DNA of 64,000 nucleotides from Myrica gale (lineage: Eukaryota; Streptophyta; Magnoliopsida; Fagales; Myricaceae): the NCBI GenBank assembly GCA_963930655.1, contig OZ005608.1, positions 21,167,271 to 21,231,270 of the forward strand. The letters run 5' to 3'. The notes under the pieces were generated by a model. It saw only the letters and a list, made by a program, of their open reading frames with translations. It was not told where the DNA came from and did not search any database. The position numbers and the translations under genes were made by a program. Shown here piece by piece: positions 12,801 to 23,933 of the stretch; the first letter of the stretch is position 1, and each line of letters begins with the position of its first letter.

Positions 12801-14472
12801 TGATTAGAACAGTAAAAATAAAGAATGAATATGTTACAATATTTTTATAGACGTGTTTATTTGAATTTCCTAACTATAAACTACTCATAGAAAGCAAACA
12901 AATTTATGGTGCACATAATTTAGTGTGGAGATTCAGTGATCCTATGTGTATTCAATGTGCATTGCTACTGGTATTTGACGATCGAGTCCTTGCCACTTTT
13001 GTCGAATTAACCATTACATGATTTAAAAATGCCATATTTAACATAAAAGAAGAAATATTGCTGGTTGATGTTTCAATAAGCCATCAACGATCCAAATCCT
13101 GGGGTGTTAAATGTAATTTACATATAATTACCAGCTAATATTCCAGTATAGATTGAGACATAAGGAACTCACTTTAAAATATCTGGTCCGCTCTCCATAA
13201 TGATTAGATTTAAGAAATTATCCTTTGTTTACAATTTAGTCACTGTGCTTATACTGAGTTACTTCTTTTTGCAGAATCATGTAGAAGGGTATCATGAATT
13301 GTCCGCAAAAACTCAAGTATACTTTACAACAGCTGTTGCTAAGTGGGATGCTGACTTCTATATAAAAGTTGATGATGATGTCCATATAAATCTTGGTTGG
13401 TTAATCTCCGTTCTAAACTGAGTGTATCTATCTTGCAAAATGGGTGCAATATTGGGAGAATCTAATTCTTTTTTAATACTTTACAGGCATGGTTGGTTCT
13501 ACCTTGACCCGCCATAGATCAAAACCACGTGTTTATATTGGTTGTATGAAGTCTGGACCTGTCCTATCCCAGAAGTAGACTGTCATTTTTTTGTCCTTTA
13601 CGTTTGTTGAGTGTTTAGCTATCATTACTTATTGATGTCATTCATCAGAGGTACTTTTGGCTACTCAATGTAGGGGGGTAAAATACCATGAACCAGAGTA
13701 CTGGAAATTTGGTGAGGATGGAAATAAGTACTTCAGGCATGCAACAGGGCAAATATATGCAATCTCCAAGGATTTGGCAACATATATTTCTGTTAACCGG
13801 TAAGTTCTTGCTGTATAATCATTATATAAGTATAATACTGTCACCTATTGACATTTTTGCTCTATAGGCACGTGCTTCATAAATACGCAAATGAAGATGT
13901 CTCATTGGGTTCTTGGTTCATCGGTCTTGATGTTGAACACATTGATGATCGGAGCCTATGCTGTGGGACACCCCCTGGTAAGATGCTTGCATATATGCAC
14001 CTTAATTTTTAAACTTTGAAGTTCCTTTCTTGGTTCCCCTTCAGTATCACTTGTTTATCGATGTTTCACATTTTGATAGGTACAAGTTACTTATTACTGG
14101 ATATAGGCAACAAGCAAAACCTAGCATCAAGAATTTAGGCTTACCACCACAACTTGTTTTTCTTTTCAATTGATTTGAACATATACTTACCACTATAATA
14201 ATATCACAAGTTCACGCACTTGGTCAAAACATCCATCGGAATTACTTACTCCCCCATGGATGTAGTCTCACAAGAAACTGTGATTGAATTATTTGATGCT
14301 GTAAGTTCGATTTCTGCTGACAGATTGCGAGTGGAAGGCTCAAGCAGGAAATCCTTGTTCTGCGTCGTTTGACTGGAGCTGCAGTGGCATTTGCAAATCA
14401 GTAGAAAGAATGGAGGAGGTGCACCAGCGGTGTGGGGAGGGTGATGAAGCTATCTGGCACACAAGTTTCTGA
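9826..14472 (+). CDS. Probable beta-1,3-galactosyltransferase (GT31), B3GALT-type
   Basis: This is a type II Golgi glycosyltransferase that would transfer galactose from UDP-Gal to glycans; the acceptor cannot be told from sequence. Eleven exons join in frame to 403 residues: 9826-9929, 11642-11744, 11823-11884, 12006-12217, 12318-12381, 12482-12554, 13275-13395, 13487-13574, 13674-13799, 13868-13977 and 14324-14472. Residues 17-34 form the signal anchor. A plant DUF4094-like stem follows, with a coiled stretch reading [20 protein letters not shown]. The galactosyltransferase domain starts near residue 110 (KVFFVMGI) and holds the metal/UDP-binding DDD at 239-241 ([11 protein letters not shown]). 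Next come EDVSLGSW and a cysteine-rich tail ([15 protein letters not shown]). Intron 2 is GC-AG; all others are GT-AG. Length and domain order match the plant B3GALT 2-8 group (about 390-410 residues). Confidence 0.93.
11328..11463. repeat. Hairpin MITE in intron 1 of the galactosyltransferase gene
   Basis: Two arms pair across about 135 bases: ctctccaattt with ccaattcggagagagatag on the left, and ctatctctctccaaattgg with aaattggagag on the right. It lies wholly within the 1.7-kb first intron and leaves the coding sequence untouched. Confidence 0.6.
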
Positions 14473-14757
14473 AACATCTCTGTTGACTGTAATTTATGTG
14501 TGTGATCAAAAGGGTGGGGTCTAATTAAAGCACACTATCTGTCCGATTTTTGTTGTCGCGGGACAGTAGGTATATAGTAGAGTAAATTAATCACTGCACA
14601 TAGATTCTTCGAGTCAGAAAATATGAAGCAAATTCTTTTCTTCCAAGAAAATTATCTGCCTACCAGAAAATCCCTTATAAACTTATCAAAACAGCTTTAA
14701 CCAAATAGCAAAATGCCATTCGCTTCGCATATTGGACCCAGAAAGGTCACTTGTAGC

Positions 14758-15132
14758 TAGGGCTGTCCAAAATACTGGCCGGACCGGCCAACCCGGACCG
14801 GTTTTGGACAAAACCGGTGGAATTTTTTGCAATCCGGTGGACCGAACCGGGAAACTGGTGTATTCCGGTCCGGTTCCGGGTTACCCTCATGAAAACCCGA
14901 GACCGGACTGGAGTATACCTTTCCAAACCGGCCCAAACCGGAAATTGACCCAAAATAGCACGACCCAACTCCAAAATCGGCATGACCCAAATTGGCCCAG
15001 ACCGAATCGGCTAAACTGGTGACCGGACTGAACTGAACCGGTCATATGATCGGTTCGGTCTATATACTCTACAAAATGGCCGATTTGGCCGGCCAAACCG
15101 AACCGACCCGGACCGGAACTTGGACAGCCCTA
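14758..15132. mobile_element. hAT MITE, 375 bp, tagggctgtccaa ends
   Basis: Terminal inverted repeats tagggctgtccaa / ttggacagcccta are flanked by a perfect 8-bp target duplication, cttgtagc (14750-14757 and 15133-15140). The interior is packed with short ccggaccgg-like repeats in both orientations, probably transposase-binding motifs. There is no transposase; open frames across it are by-products of this composition. A second copy sits at 29473-29858. Confidence 0.88.
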
Positions 15133-15403
15133 CTTGTAGCAACTCAGTGGACCAAGGCCATGAGCAGGCCCCATTTAGGTTTTCCTGGGACTTGACAAAG
15201 ATAAATTCAATATATGATTTCCAAACATTCCACTTTAAAGAAAATATAGGCCATAAATGGAAATGGTGGTTGAGTTCCCCACTAGTGTGAAACAAACCTT
15301 GCAGGCTTTGGATTTGGACTTTGACCGGTCAATATTCAACCACGGAAATTTTGAACCAATCAAAGTTCGAAGACGGGTAGTAATACTCGTTTTTAACTTT
15401 GTT

Positions 15404-15622
15404 ATGTTCGTTTCGAAGAAATCGATAGGATTTTGATAAAACTGTGAATATTTAAGTGATGTTAAAGTTGTATTGGTATGTATGCAAAAGTTGTTAAAAA
15501 TGATTGATGTTTGTAAAAAAAAAAGTAATAAAGTGTTGTATTAGAATAAATGTGTTTTGTGATATTTGACATGTAAATATATAAGTATGATGCAAATCCT
15601 AAAAATTTATAGAAACGAACAT
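15404..15622. repeat. MITE, 219 bp, atgttcgttt ends
   Basis: Perfect 10-bp terminal inverted repeats atgttcgttt / aaacgaacat enclose an AT-rich interior containing tttaagtgatgtt, shared with the relative near 4296. No target duplication was recognised. Confidence 0.6.
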
Positions 15623-15744
15623 GCAAGTTTGTTTAGGCTGCTAGGTTAGCTAATGAAAGGTTGAGTACTGGGTTTAGGTTCTATATGAAAGGCGGAAGAA
15701 TAGAGAGTCAAGAAGAGAATGATCTAAACACATGTTCTTGTTGG

Positions 15745-15958
15745 TCGGTGTAGTGGGTCAAGAATAACTCTCCCTTGGTTCACACTAATCCATTACTTGA
15801 CCTATGTAAAATTAAATGCAAGAAAGGGTAACAAATTGTTAAAACCCACAACAAAAAATTGAAGAAAGGGTGTAGTGGGTCAAGAATAACTCACCCTTTG
15901 TCTCTGGTTCACACTAATCCATTAGTTGACCAATGTAAAATTAAATGCAAGAAAGGGT
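15745..15958. repeat. Imperfect tandem duplication
   Basis: A segment of roughly 85-90 bases (ggtgtagtgggtcaagaata ... aatgcaagaaagggta) appears at about 15745-15830 and again at about 15868-15958. The copies differ by a few substitutions and a short indel. No gene is involved. Confidence 0.6.
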
Positions 15959-16767
15959 ACTATCCTTTAATTACTAGAGTCTTAACACTTTGAACCCATC
16001 AACCTTTGATTTTAGATACTTTATACTCTCTTTAAATTTTCGATTTTTGATGAAAAAGATTTTTTGACGTGCGAAATAATAATTTTGTCTAATAAATGTT
16101 TTTGGCATTAATTATTTTACGAAGGCAAAATCGTAATTTTAGAGTAAAAAATAATTTTTTGTCCGAATTGAAGAAAAATTTTAAATGAGGATACAAAATG
16201 TCTAAAATTAATAGTTGATTGGTGGAATGAGATAAAAATAATAGATATGAGTGCAAAGTGTATTTTTGTTTTCTTTCTATGTTTTTCTTCAATTCCCATT
16301 TTTTTTCTAACCCATCAATCCCAATCACCCGGTCATATTAGAGGGAAAAAAACAAAAGGAAAGGGTTTGCTTCTGATTTCAAGCAGATACTAGTGTTAAC
16401 TAGACTCCACACTTTCGAGCATGTTTCCATACTGGAAATCCGATCAGAACTACACGAAATCCTTAGCATATTGTCAAACAATTCCTTGAAAATCGATATT
16501 TATTAGAAAATCCAATGGCTCGTTTGTCATGCGGCGTCAAATACACGTCGGAGGCCTTGTAATATTTCATTACGTGGATGGGTAGTTGTCCCCATCAGGT
16601 TCATGCATACAAAATAAAGAACAAAGGAAATCTGGGTTGCTGTGGCAGCCGAAATTCTGCAGCCAACACATCTAAAGGGAATCAACGGGTCTATAACAAT
16701 CCTAGATGTGTATCTTTTTTTTTTTCCTGAGTGATGTACAACAATGGTCTGTTCAAGACAAAGTACT

Positions 16768-16982
16768 CAGTGGCGGAGCCAGCATTACAATCAATGGGAG
16801 GTAAACTCCTAAGAAAATTCAAAGGGACTGGGGTGGGCTGCTTGGGCTTAAGGGGACGGTCTGAAATTCAGTGGACATTAAGGGGGACAAGCCTTAAAAA
16901 ATTAAAAAATTTACATGTAAAAATTTTTTTTGAGAGCCAACCGAGGCAATGGCCCCTGTTCGCCCCCCTCCCTCCGCCTTTG
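16768..16982. mobile_element. hAT deletion derivative, 215 bp (CAGTGGCGGAG family)
   Basis: It starts cagtggcggagcc and ends cctccgcctttg, with a perfect 8-bp target duplication aaagtact (16760-16767 and 16983-16990). It keeps both ends of the 1.6-kb relative at 6594-8182 but has lost the interior. Confidence 0.85.
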
Positions 16983-17381
16983 AAAGTACTGTAACTAGGC
17001 AATGTGCTTCATTAAGTTCACATTTTATTTTCAGAGGGACTTATTATCAATCATGTTCATGGTCCTTCTCCACCGTCAATTAGGCACCTCAACTGCCTTC
17101 TATTGTCTTCTTCTTCACAAAACGTCCATATCCTCAAAATTCCTAACCTTTCTAGCTTTCCAAAAGAGAAGCTGTGGGCGCCTCCTATACAAACAAGAGA
17201 AGGATTGTTTGGAGCATTTTCAGGCTCCATTTCATCATATGGTCCCAACTCCCATTACTAGCACACGAAAGAACTCGCCGGCTTCCCCATCTGCAAATCC
17301 TGAAAAATGTGTTCTTAGATCTCAAACAGTTCTCATTCCCAGGTCCCAGCAACGGCGCAGCTCATGTGTTTGAGTCATAAA

Positions 17382-17526
17382 ATGTTTGGGAGGTTAAAAT
17401 TTTAGGGTATTGGATTTAGTGAAAAAGTGAAAAGATAGATTATTTTTAATATTTATTATAGTGAAAAGTAATGATGTGATGGGGAGAGAGATTATATTGT
17501 AATTTTTTATTGTGTTAACAAACATA
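17382..17526. repeat. MITE, about 145 bp
   Basis: The ends atgtttggg-aggttaaaatttt and tttttattgtgttaacaaacat are imperfect inverted repeats. The interior (gtgaaaaagtgaa, gtaatgatgtgatgggg) recurs in the outer element at 8700-9062 and in the MITE at 47646-47842. Confidence 0.6.
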
Positions 17527-18582
17527 GTCTCCTAAGTTAGCTTATTTTGAATTTTGGTTTTGATATTTTTTTTAAATGACGTTGCATTTGCTCAGTCAAC
17601 TTAAATGTCACTTTAGCTTATTTTAAATTTGGTTTTGATATTTTTTTAAATGACATAGTATTTGAGTTGATTATGTATATGACGTGGTGAAAGTGAGTCC
17701 AAATAACACGTGAAGTATTTTTATTCGTACATACGTGTTGAAGAATGTCACCTCACCACTTTCGTTAGTTTTTAAAACGGGAAATGGACGGAAGGATATT
17801 TTGTTAACATAAATATTACTCTAAGAATATTAAAAATAATTTTAGTTATCATAAGGACATATGTACAACCTAAGCATACAATAAGAATACGAGATGCATT
17901 TAAAGCTTTTATTTTTTTCCCTTCCAAGAGCAATACGAAGTCCGTACCACCAAACAAGACTTGAGAACAAATAACATGACGAAAACATGTAGAGGTATGA
18001 TTACTACTTGAAATGAACGGTGGTGAGTGGTCAGTTAGCTACGTCATTTCTGTACGCAACAAATGAAAACTTTTGTGGGGATTTGCTACGTCCGGCCAAT
18101 TTTGCTCTGTTGACCCACAACATGTTTCACACTTCGGATTAGGTTCTCAAGCTCCCTAATTGGGAGCATTTTGTATATATATCATTTGGTTGGGTTTAGC
18201 TACTTCTTAAATTTAATAAAATCCGACCACTTGGCTCTTTTATAACTTAACTTAACCGGGCTCGATTATGGACCGCTTAGGGGACTAATTCTTGCAATTA
18301 AACTATAAATTTGAACTTAATTAAGGAACCATTTGCCTTTCTTTAAAAGAATTGGACAAGTTGACATTTCGGAGCTTTGGAGGGACATCAGGTAGTGTGT
18401 TTCAATGGTATTAACTGGCTCTTGTGGAAAGGTACTTTTGACGTATGAATTGAAAAAGGATTGAGTGCCTAACATGTTGAATTAAGTAAAGGGGGAAGCT
18501 TCTCAGAAAAATTGACAAACAAAGAAGGAAGAGCAGAGTTTTAGATTGTACACGTGTAAACTAGAGGTAGCACCAACTAGAG
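17527..18582. other. Intergenic DNA without a recognised gene
   Basis: A short direct repeat is visible (agcttattttgaattttggttt and its relative about 70 bases later, near 17540 and 17617). Nothing else can be supported. Confidence 0.4.
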
Positions 18583-19081
18583 GTAGCAACTCAAGCCAAA
18601 TGGAGGCCTAAGGCGCTATATAAATTTGTAGGCCTTTTGTATAAATTTGAATATAAAATATTTACCAATTATTAAATTTAATATAAAATATTAAAATGCC
18701 TCATTAATTATTTCTCTGGGGCTCTTACTCATGACATCAAGGCCCCATAATTTGTATAATTAAGAAATTTTTAGGACATTCATATAATTTGTATAGTTAA
18801 TTTATTATAGGCCTTTTTTTATCTTTTAGCAAAATTCATAATGTGAAAAAGGATTATGAAGCTTAGGAAAAACATATCAATAAGCGAAAAAAACAGTACA
18901 CTCATGATAAAAAAAACAAAAAATATTGGACCTTGCCATTTTTTTTAAATCAATTGTCTTTTATTTTTTATTTTTTGGGTCATCTACAATACAAAAAAAA
19001 ATATTGAGTCTCTTTATTTCTTGGATATTTTTATGAGACCTTAAGTTATCGCCTAAGTAGCCTTACCCTTGAGCCGACACT
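18583..19081. mobile_element. Possible hAT-like element, about 0.5 kb
   Basis: Read on the minus strand, the right end begins cagtgtcggctcaagggta, a typical hAT-like terminus. The left end (actcaagccaaatggaggcc) is a weaker match. The 7-mer ggtagca occurs on both sides and may be the target duplication. No transposase is seen. Confidence 0.45.
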
Positions 19082-20600
19082 GGGTAGCACATGTGATTAT
19101 AATCCCTACTAGTGAATATTAACGCTTTGTATTTCACTTTTAGAGTATAATAATCATAGAAAATAAGTGGTTGACTTAAAGTATTATTTCTATTATAATC
19201 CGATAAATTTAACTTTTCAGGTTTAAAAAAAAATCCACCGTAATATATATAAATGAGGACGCTTCCTTAACTACCCTCTTAACTATTTTCAAGGAAATAC
19301 CAAAAAGTCTGGTCAATTTGTTGATTAATAGTTCCACTATTGACAACTTATAAGTTTGGTGAAAAAAAGGAACATTTTAGACTTTTCGTTTCGTGCGATT
19401 TGCTCGGTCTAACCAAGAGCATTTTTGGTCCAAATGGACTTTTCTCAACTTGTTTTAGGTAACGTTGAGCTGGTAGTCATACGAAGTACACTTTTCTATA
19501 TTGATCCGTTCAATAATATAAAGTCTCTCCAAAGGTACATACTATTATTAGGAAGGGACACTGATTTGTACATTTTGCTAACTTTAATACCTCGAAATAT
19601 TGGTCCTCACAAGGAAGTATTTTCGTCTTAACAAACTTAGGGGTTTTAGATGTATATGAATTTAAACCTTAGTGGGGGAAAAACAAATAATAAATGGAGG
19701 ATTGATTTATATATCCTAGGGACAAAAAAGAAGATTAAAACAAGTTTTAAATCTCTTAAAATAAAGACTATATACGCTTTTGTTCTATGATTGCATGGGT
19801 CATGGATGTCATAATATTATCCATTCATTTCATTAAAATTGGATACTATTTGATGTTAATGAAATAATAAAGGAATAATACAAGATGATGCGATTCAAGA
19901 AGACTTTCAAGAATTCCTAATTTATAAAAAGGATAAGATCTTGAGAAGATTCATGGACGTGGGGAGATTAGCTGAGTCAGATACAGAAAAATAGCAAATC
20001 AAAGTACACATAAATTATTTTTACAAAATATAAGTAGTGGAGTAATAAATAATTTCCCCAGAAAAAGGAGAAATAAAGAAAAATTATTTAGCAGAGGCCT
20101 GACTCGGGCAACGTGGAAAACGATAACTCCATGTGGACGGCGTATATTATAGATCTGAATGGACAGTTGAGTTGAGTGGAGTGGCCAATTGACGGAGAGG
20201 CGGTAGGCGTTTAGCCACCAGGCAATTGGCAAAATAGACCACACATTTTAAAGTTTAAAGATCACACTTTTGAAGGCCCTTTTTGCCGAACTCGCCGCGT
20301 TTCCTTGCGTTATATATGGGGACTTATCCATTTTACCTCCCAAGTTCATTTCCTCGAACATTTTCTGTGCATACGATCTTCTTCCCTTTCTAAACGTAGG
20401 AACCCAAATCGCCCCCCAAAGGGAAGAGGAAACAAAAACGGAAGATACAAAAAATCCTGGCCTACGGTAATCCCAACACCACGTCTCTCTACCGCTTATC
20501 TCGAAATCCTTATCCGTATTCTGAAAATATTTGTCTTCTTCCTCTCTGCAGCTCTGTCTCTCCTGCAAACACTCATATCTTTATCTCATCGTTCGTTCTT
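19082..20600. other. Intergenic DNA and distal promoter of the START-protein gene
   Basis: No coding sequence is recognised. A TATA-like cgttatatatgggg lies at about 20307-20320, some 540 bases before the START-protein ATG, and could be its promoter with a long 5' leader. This is tentative. Confidence 0.3.
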
Positions 20601-20611
20601 CATCAATTTTC

Positions 20612-20634
20612 CCTCTCTCTCTCTCTCTCTCTCT
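20612..20634. repeat. CT microsatellite in the presumed 5' leader of the START-protein gene
   Basis: About eleven consecutive CT units lie some 225 bases before the START-protein start codon. CT-rich tracts are common in plant 5' UTRs and core promoters; the functional role here is unknown. Confidence 0.7.
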
Positions 20635-20858
20635 TTTTCGATTTCTCTGGTTATTTTAGAGGTTGGTTTTTGGGGTTTATCCTCTTTCTTATCCCCATTC
20701 CCTCTTGAATCCCTCGAGTAATCGCTGTGCTTTGACGCCAACCAATACGATTTAATCGAGGGTTTGTCTTTTCTGTTTTTTTTAATTATTTACTTTCTGG
20801 GTGGTCGTTGAATATACCGTTCCCGCGTCCCTTGGTTTCATTGGAGGGTTTCTGTGAT

Positions 20859-23715
20859 ATGGCTTTGCTTTCTTCTTTATTGGAGATTTTGCGGAGACCC
20901 ACAATGGTGGATGTGCTAAGCGAGCTGATGATCTTCATAGTGCCTCTTTGGCTAGCGTGTATTGTTGGGGTTTTGGTTGGATGGGCATGGAGGCCCAAAT
21001 GGGCCCAGAATTTGGGCAATTACTCTGCGTCCAAGGACGCTTCGCCAGTCTCACCGACCAAAGCGTTGTCCCCTTGTTTCGCTTCGATTTTGAGCTTGAG
21101 CCCCTTGAAGTTTCAGCTGCCGAGCTGTGTTTCTTGGATTGCTGAAGATAAGGAGGGTCTTGCGCTGGCACCGGTTGCCACCAAATCTGATTTCAGGTTT
21201 GTTCGGCTTCATATGTTATACAAGTGACTTGACAACATGTGTTCTTCAAATTACATTTGTCGATTCTTAATGCTTGGGATAGGAGTTAAAATGAGGCCGA
21301 TTGAATTGGGATTTTTTGGTTTATAGCTTGATTTTTACTTCGTTTGCTGAAAGTCATTATTTAAGCTTATCTGAGTGTTAAAATTCTCAGTCAACCAGTT
21401 AAATCTTGGAATTGAGATTTGGGTCGTATGTAAAAGTTAGATTTTTGCCTCAGTTGGTTGCGTTGTGTCAGATTTTAAGCTTATTTGAATGTTAAAATTT
21501 TCAATCATCCAGAGTGAATAACACAATGGAAATGAGTTGGAATGAAAGTGTGATCTGGGTCGTTTCTTACATATTTCTGTTTGTTTGGCAGTTCGTCACA
21601 GCATGAGGCTGAAAAATCGGCTCCGGTGACGGGAGAGGATTTAGAACACTTATGCCGGATAGTTGAAGAAAAAGATGGAGGTCCTGCTTGGATTCAGATG
21701 ATGGATCGTTCTACTCCTACTATGAGCTATCAAGCGTGGCGTAGAGATCCTGAGGTAGCTGTTCATTCTTTTCTCCAACTGTTCCTATGAGTTTGTAGAA
21801 CAACATGATTGCCTATGGAGGTGAATCTGTAGTTATATCTATCAATAGGATATTGCATCATTACTATCATGATGTCATGCATGTGCACCCTTGTGGTTTA
21901 TTTGAATACTTTGTAATTGATGTACTTTTGGTGACTTTGCTAGACTGGACCTCCACAATATCGCAGTAGGACCTTGTATGAGGATGCTAGTCCTGAGTTG
22001 GTGAGGGATTTCTTTTGGGATGATGAGTTTCGATTGAAGTGGGATGATATGCTCATAAGTGCTGCCACCTTGAAAGAGTGTCCCACCACAGGAACCATGG
22101 TGGTGCAGTGGGTCCGCAAGGTAAGGAGAGCATTTCATTGTAATCTCCAGATGCCTGATTTGTCTTTGGTTCTTGAGCTTACATTGTACAATGTTTTTTT
22201 GTGGCACAGTTCCCCTTCTTTTGCAGTGATAGAGAGTACATAATAGGCCGGCGGATCTGGGAATCAGGACGATCGTATTACTGTGTAACAAAGGTATGGG
22301 AATGCTCTCAGATTATTTAGGCTTCTTGTGTTAAGGGTCGAAGTTTCAAATTCTTTCTTTCGATGTTTGCTCTAGTTTAAGTAGCTAGTTACCTTTGTGT
22401 GTTGCCTTTTTCCTGTATTTATAGAGGGTTGGAGAAAAAAGTTAAGTGTCTAGATCTGAAGAACATATATGGGTTTATACATCTTCTCTACTTTAGTAGG
22501 TTTATTGTATTATCATATGTATAGTCCTAGTCCCGTCCAGATATGTTTTGCATTCTAGCCAGTATGTGTGAATGCTAATGAATGCTTTAGCTTGGGTATA
22601 TATGGTTTATGACGATAGTTACTTCCTAGTGTTTTACGTATTAAGATTATTGTAGTGTTCTAATTTGTGCATCTTTTCACCGCAAAATTATATGTATTCT
22701 GTAGCATTTGAAACTTAGGCAATGTGAACCGACACACTATTTACTACCATATCCTTTAGTTGGTCAAGGCACTTGGTCCATCTCAATAGCGTCCTTCGAT
22801 TGTATGCGAGACTTCAGTGTTTCATTATATTAGCTAATCTTGTTTCTTGAATTATCTGGATCAGGAAATAATCTGTTTTTATGTTCCTATTTTCCTAGGG
22901 CGTACCCTGCTCCTCGGTGCCAAGGCGCAACAAACCTAGGCGTGTTGATTTGTTCTATTCAAGTTGGTGCATTCGTGCAGGTAAATTTAAGTCTTCCTGC
23001 GAATCTCATAGAAAGTTGCTGTACATTACCGTGGTTTGTATTGTTGCAAAAGTCAAAACACCTTCATTCATAGGTGTTAAGGTGTAATAAAATCAAAGTG
23101 GTTTTGGTTATTATGTATGAGTGGAAGAGAAGCAAAAAGAAAAACTGAATTTTCTGAAGAGAGGGATATCCTTATTGTGATAGTATGAATGTGAGTTCAA
23201 CTTTTCATTGTTGCTCTACGCTGTCTTGGAGCCCATCAATGACTAATACTGTTTCCATTGAATATGATCCAGCTGAATCAAAAAAGGGAGATGGACAGTT
23301 GAGTGCTTGTGAGGTGTTGCTGTTTCATCATGAAGATATGGGCATACCGTGGGAGATTGCAAAGCTGGGAGTTCGGCAGGGCATGTGGGGTGCTGTTAAG
23401 AAGATAGACCCTGCCTTACGTACATATCAAAAGCTGAGAGCATCTGGAGCCCCACTCTCACATTGTGCTGTGATGGCCCAGATTAACACTAAGGTCAACC
23501 CAGACTACCTGAGATCTTTGGAAAACAACAGCAACAATATATCGGAGGTTGAAAATCTAGATTCGTCTGAGAATCCAAAGGAGAGAAACATACCTAAGCT
23601 TTTGATTGTTGGTGGAGCTATTCTCCTTGCCTGTAGCCTTGACCGAGGGCTCTTGACGAAGGCAGTTATATTTGGAGTAGCCAGAAGGTTTGGAAGAATT
23701 GGAAGGAAGTTGTGA
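20859..23715 (+). CDS. START-domain lipid-transfer-like membrane protein
   Basis: The product belongs to the plant polyketide-cyclase/START (Bet v1-like fold, PCTP-type) lipid-binding family. It should bind a lipid in a hydrophobic pocket while tethered to a membrane; the ligand is not known. Six exons (20859-21196, 21592-21754, 21944-22120, 22210-22293, 22899-22980, 23273-23715) with GT-AG borders join to 428 residues. Residues 23-44 are a hydrophobic helix (LMIFIVPLWLACIVGVLVGW). The START domain spans about residues 130-350, with conserved stretches WIQMMDRS, YEDASPELVRDFFWDDEFR, TGTMVVQWVRKFPFF, DREYIIGRRIWE and GIPWEIAKLGVRQGMWG. A second hydrophobic segment (KLLIVGGAILLACSLD) is near residues 390-405, before a basic tail. 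The upstream in-frame codon at 20808 is TTG, so the ATG at 20859 is taken as the start. Confidence 0.93.
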
Positions 23716-23927
23716 TTCATAATGCTTTTGCATCATTTGAGAGGTGCCTGCCAATTCATAGTGGTGGTGATATGAGAAACTGCTCAATGGAGGATCGCCT
23801 TACTTGTCCCCTTAAAAGAGGATAGAAGTCTATTTATTTTTTCTTATTATTGGAGCTATAGAGCACAGCTTTTTGCAAAGGAAAGAGAAGAGATCACACA
23901 GTTGTATTGCTTACAGTTGGAAATATC

Positions 23928-23933
23928 AATAAA
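23928..23933 (+). terminator. Candidate polyadenylation signal of the START-protein gene
   Basis: An exact AATAAA lies 213 bases after the stop codon, within AT-rich DNA. The distance is normal for a plant 3' UTR. Confidence 0.5.

Noticed and set aside
14732..15295. Several 70-95 codon frames on both strands
   Set aside because: They fall largely in the ccggacc-repeat interior of the hAT MITE and have no protein similarity beyond the matching frames in the 29.5-kb copy.
20808..20858. Upstream in-frame extension of the START protein
   Set aside because: Its first codon is TTG; the first ATG in frame is at 20859.
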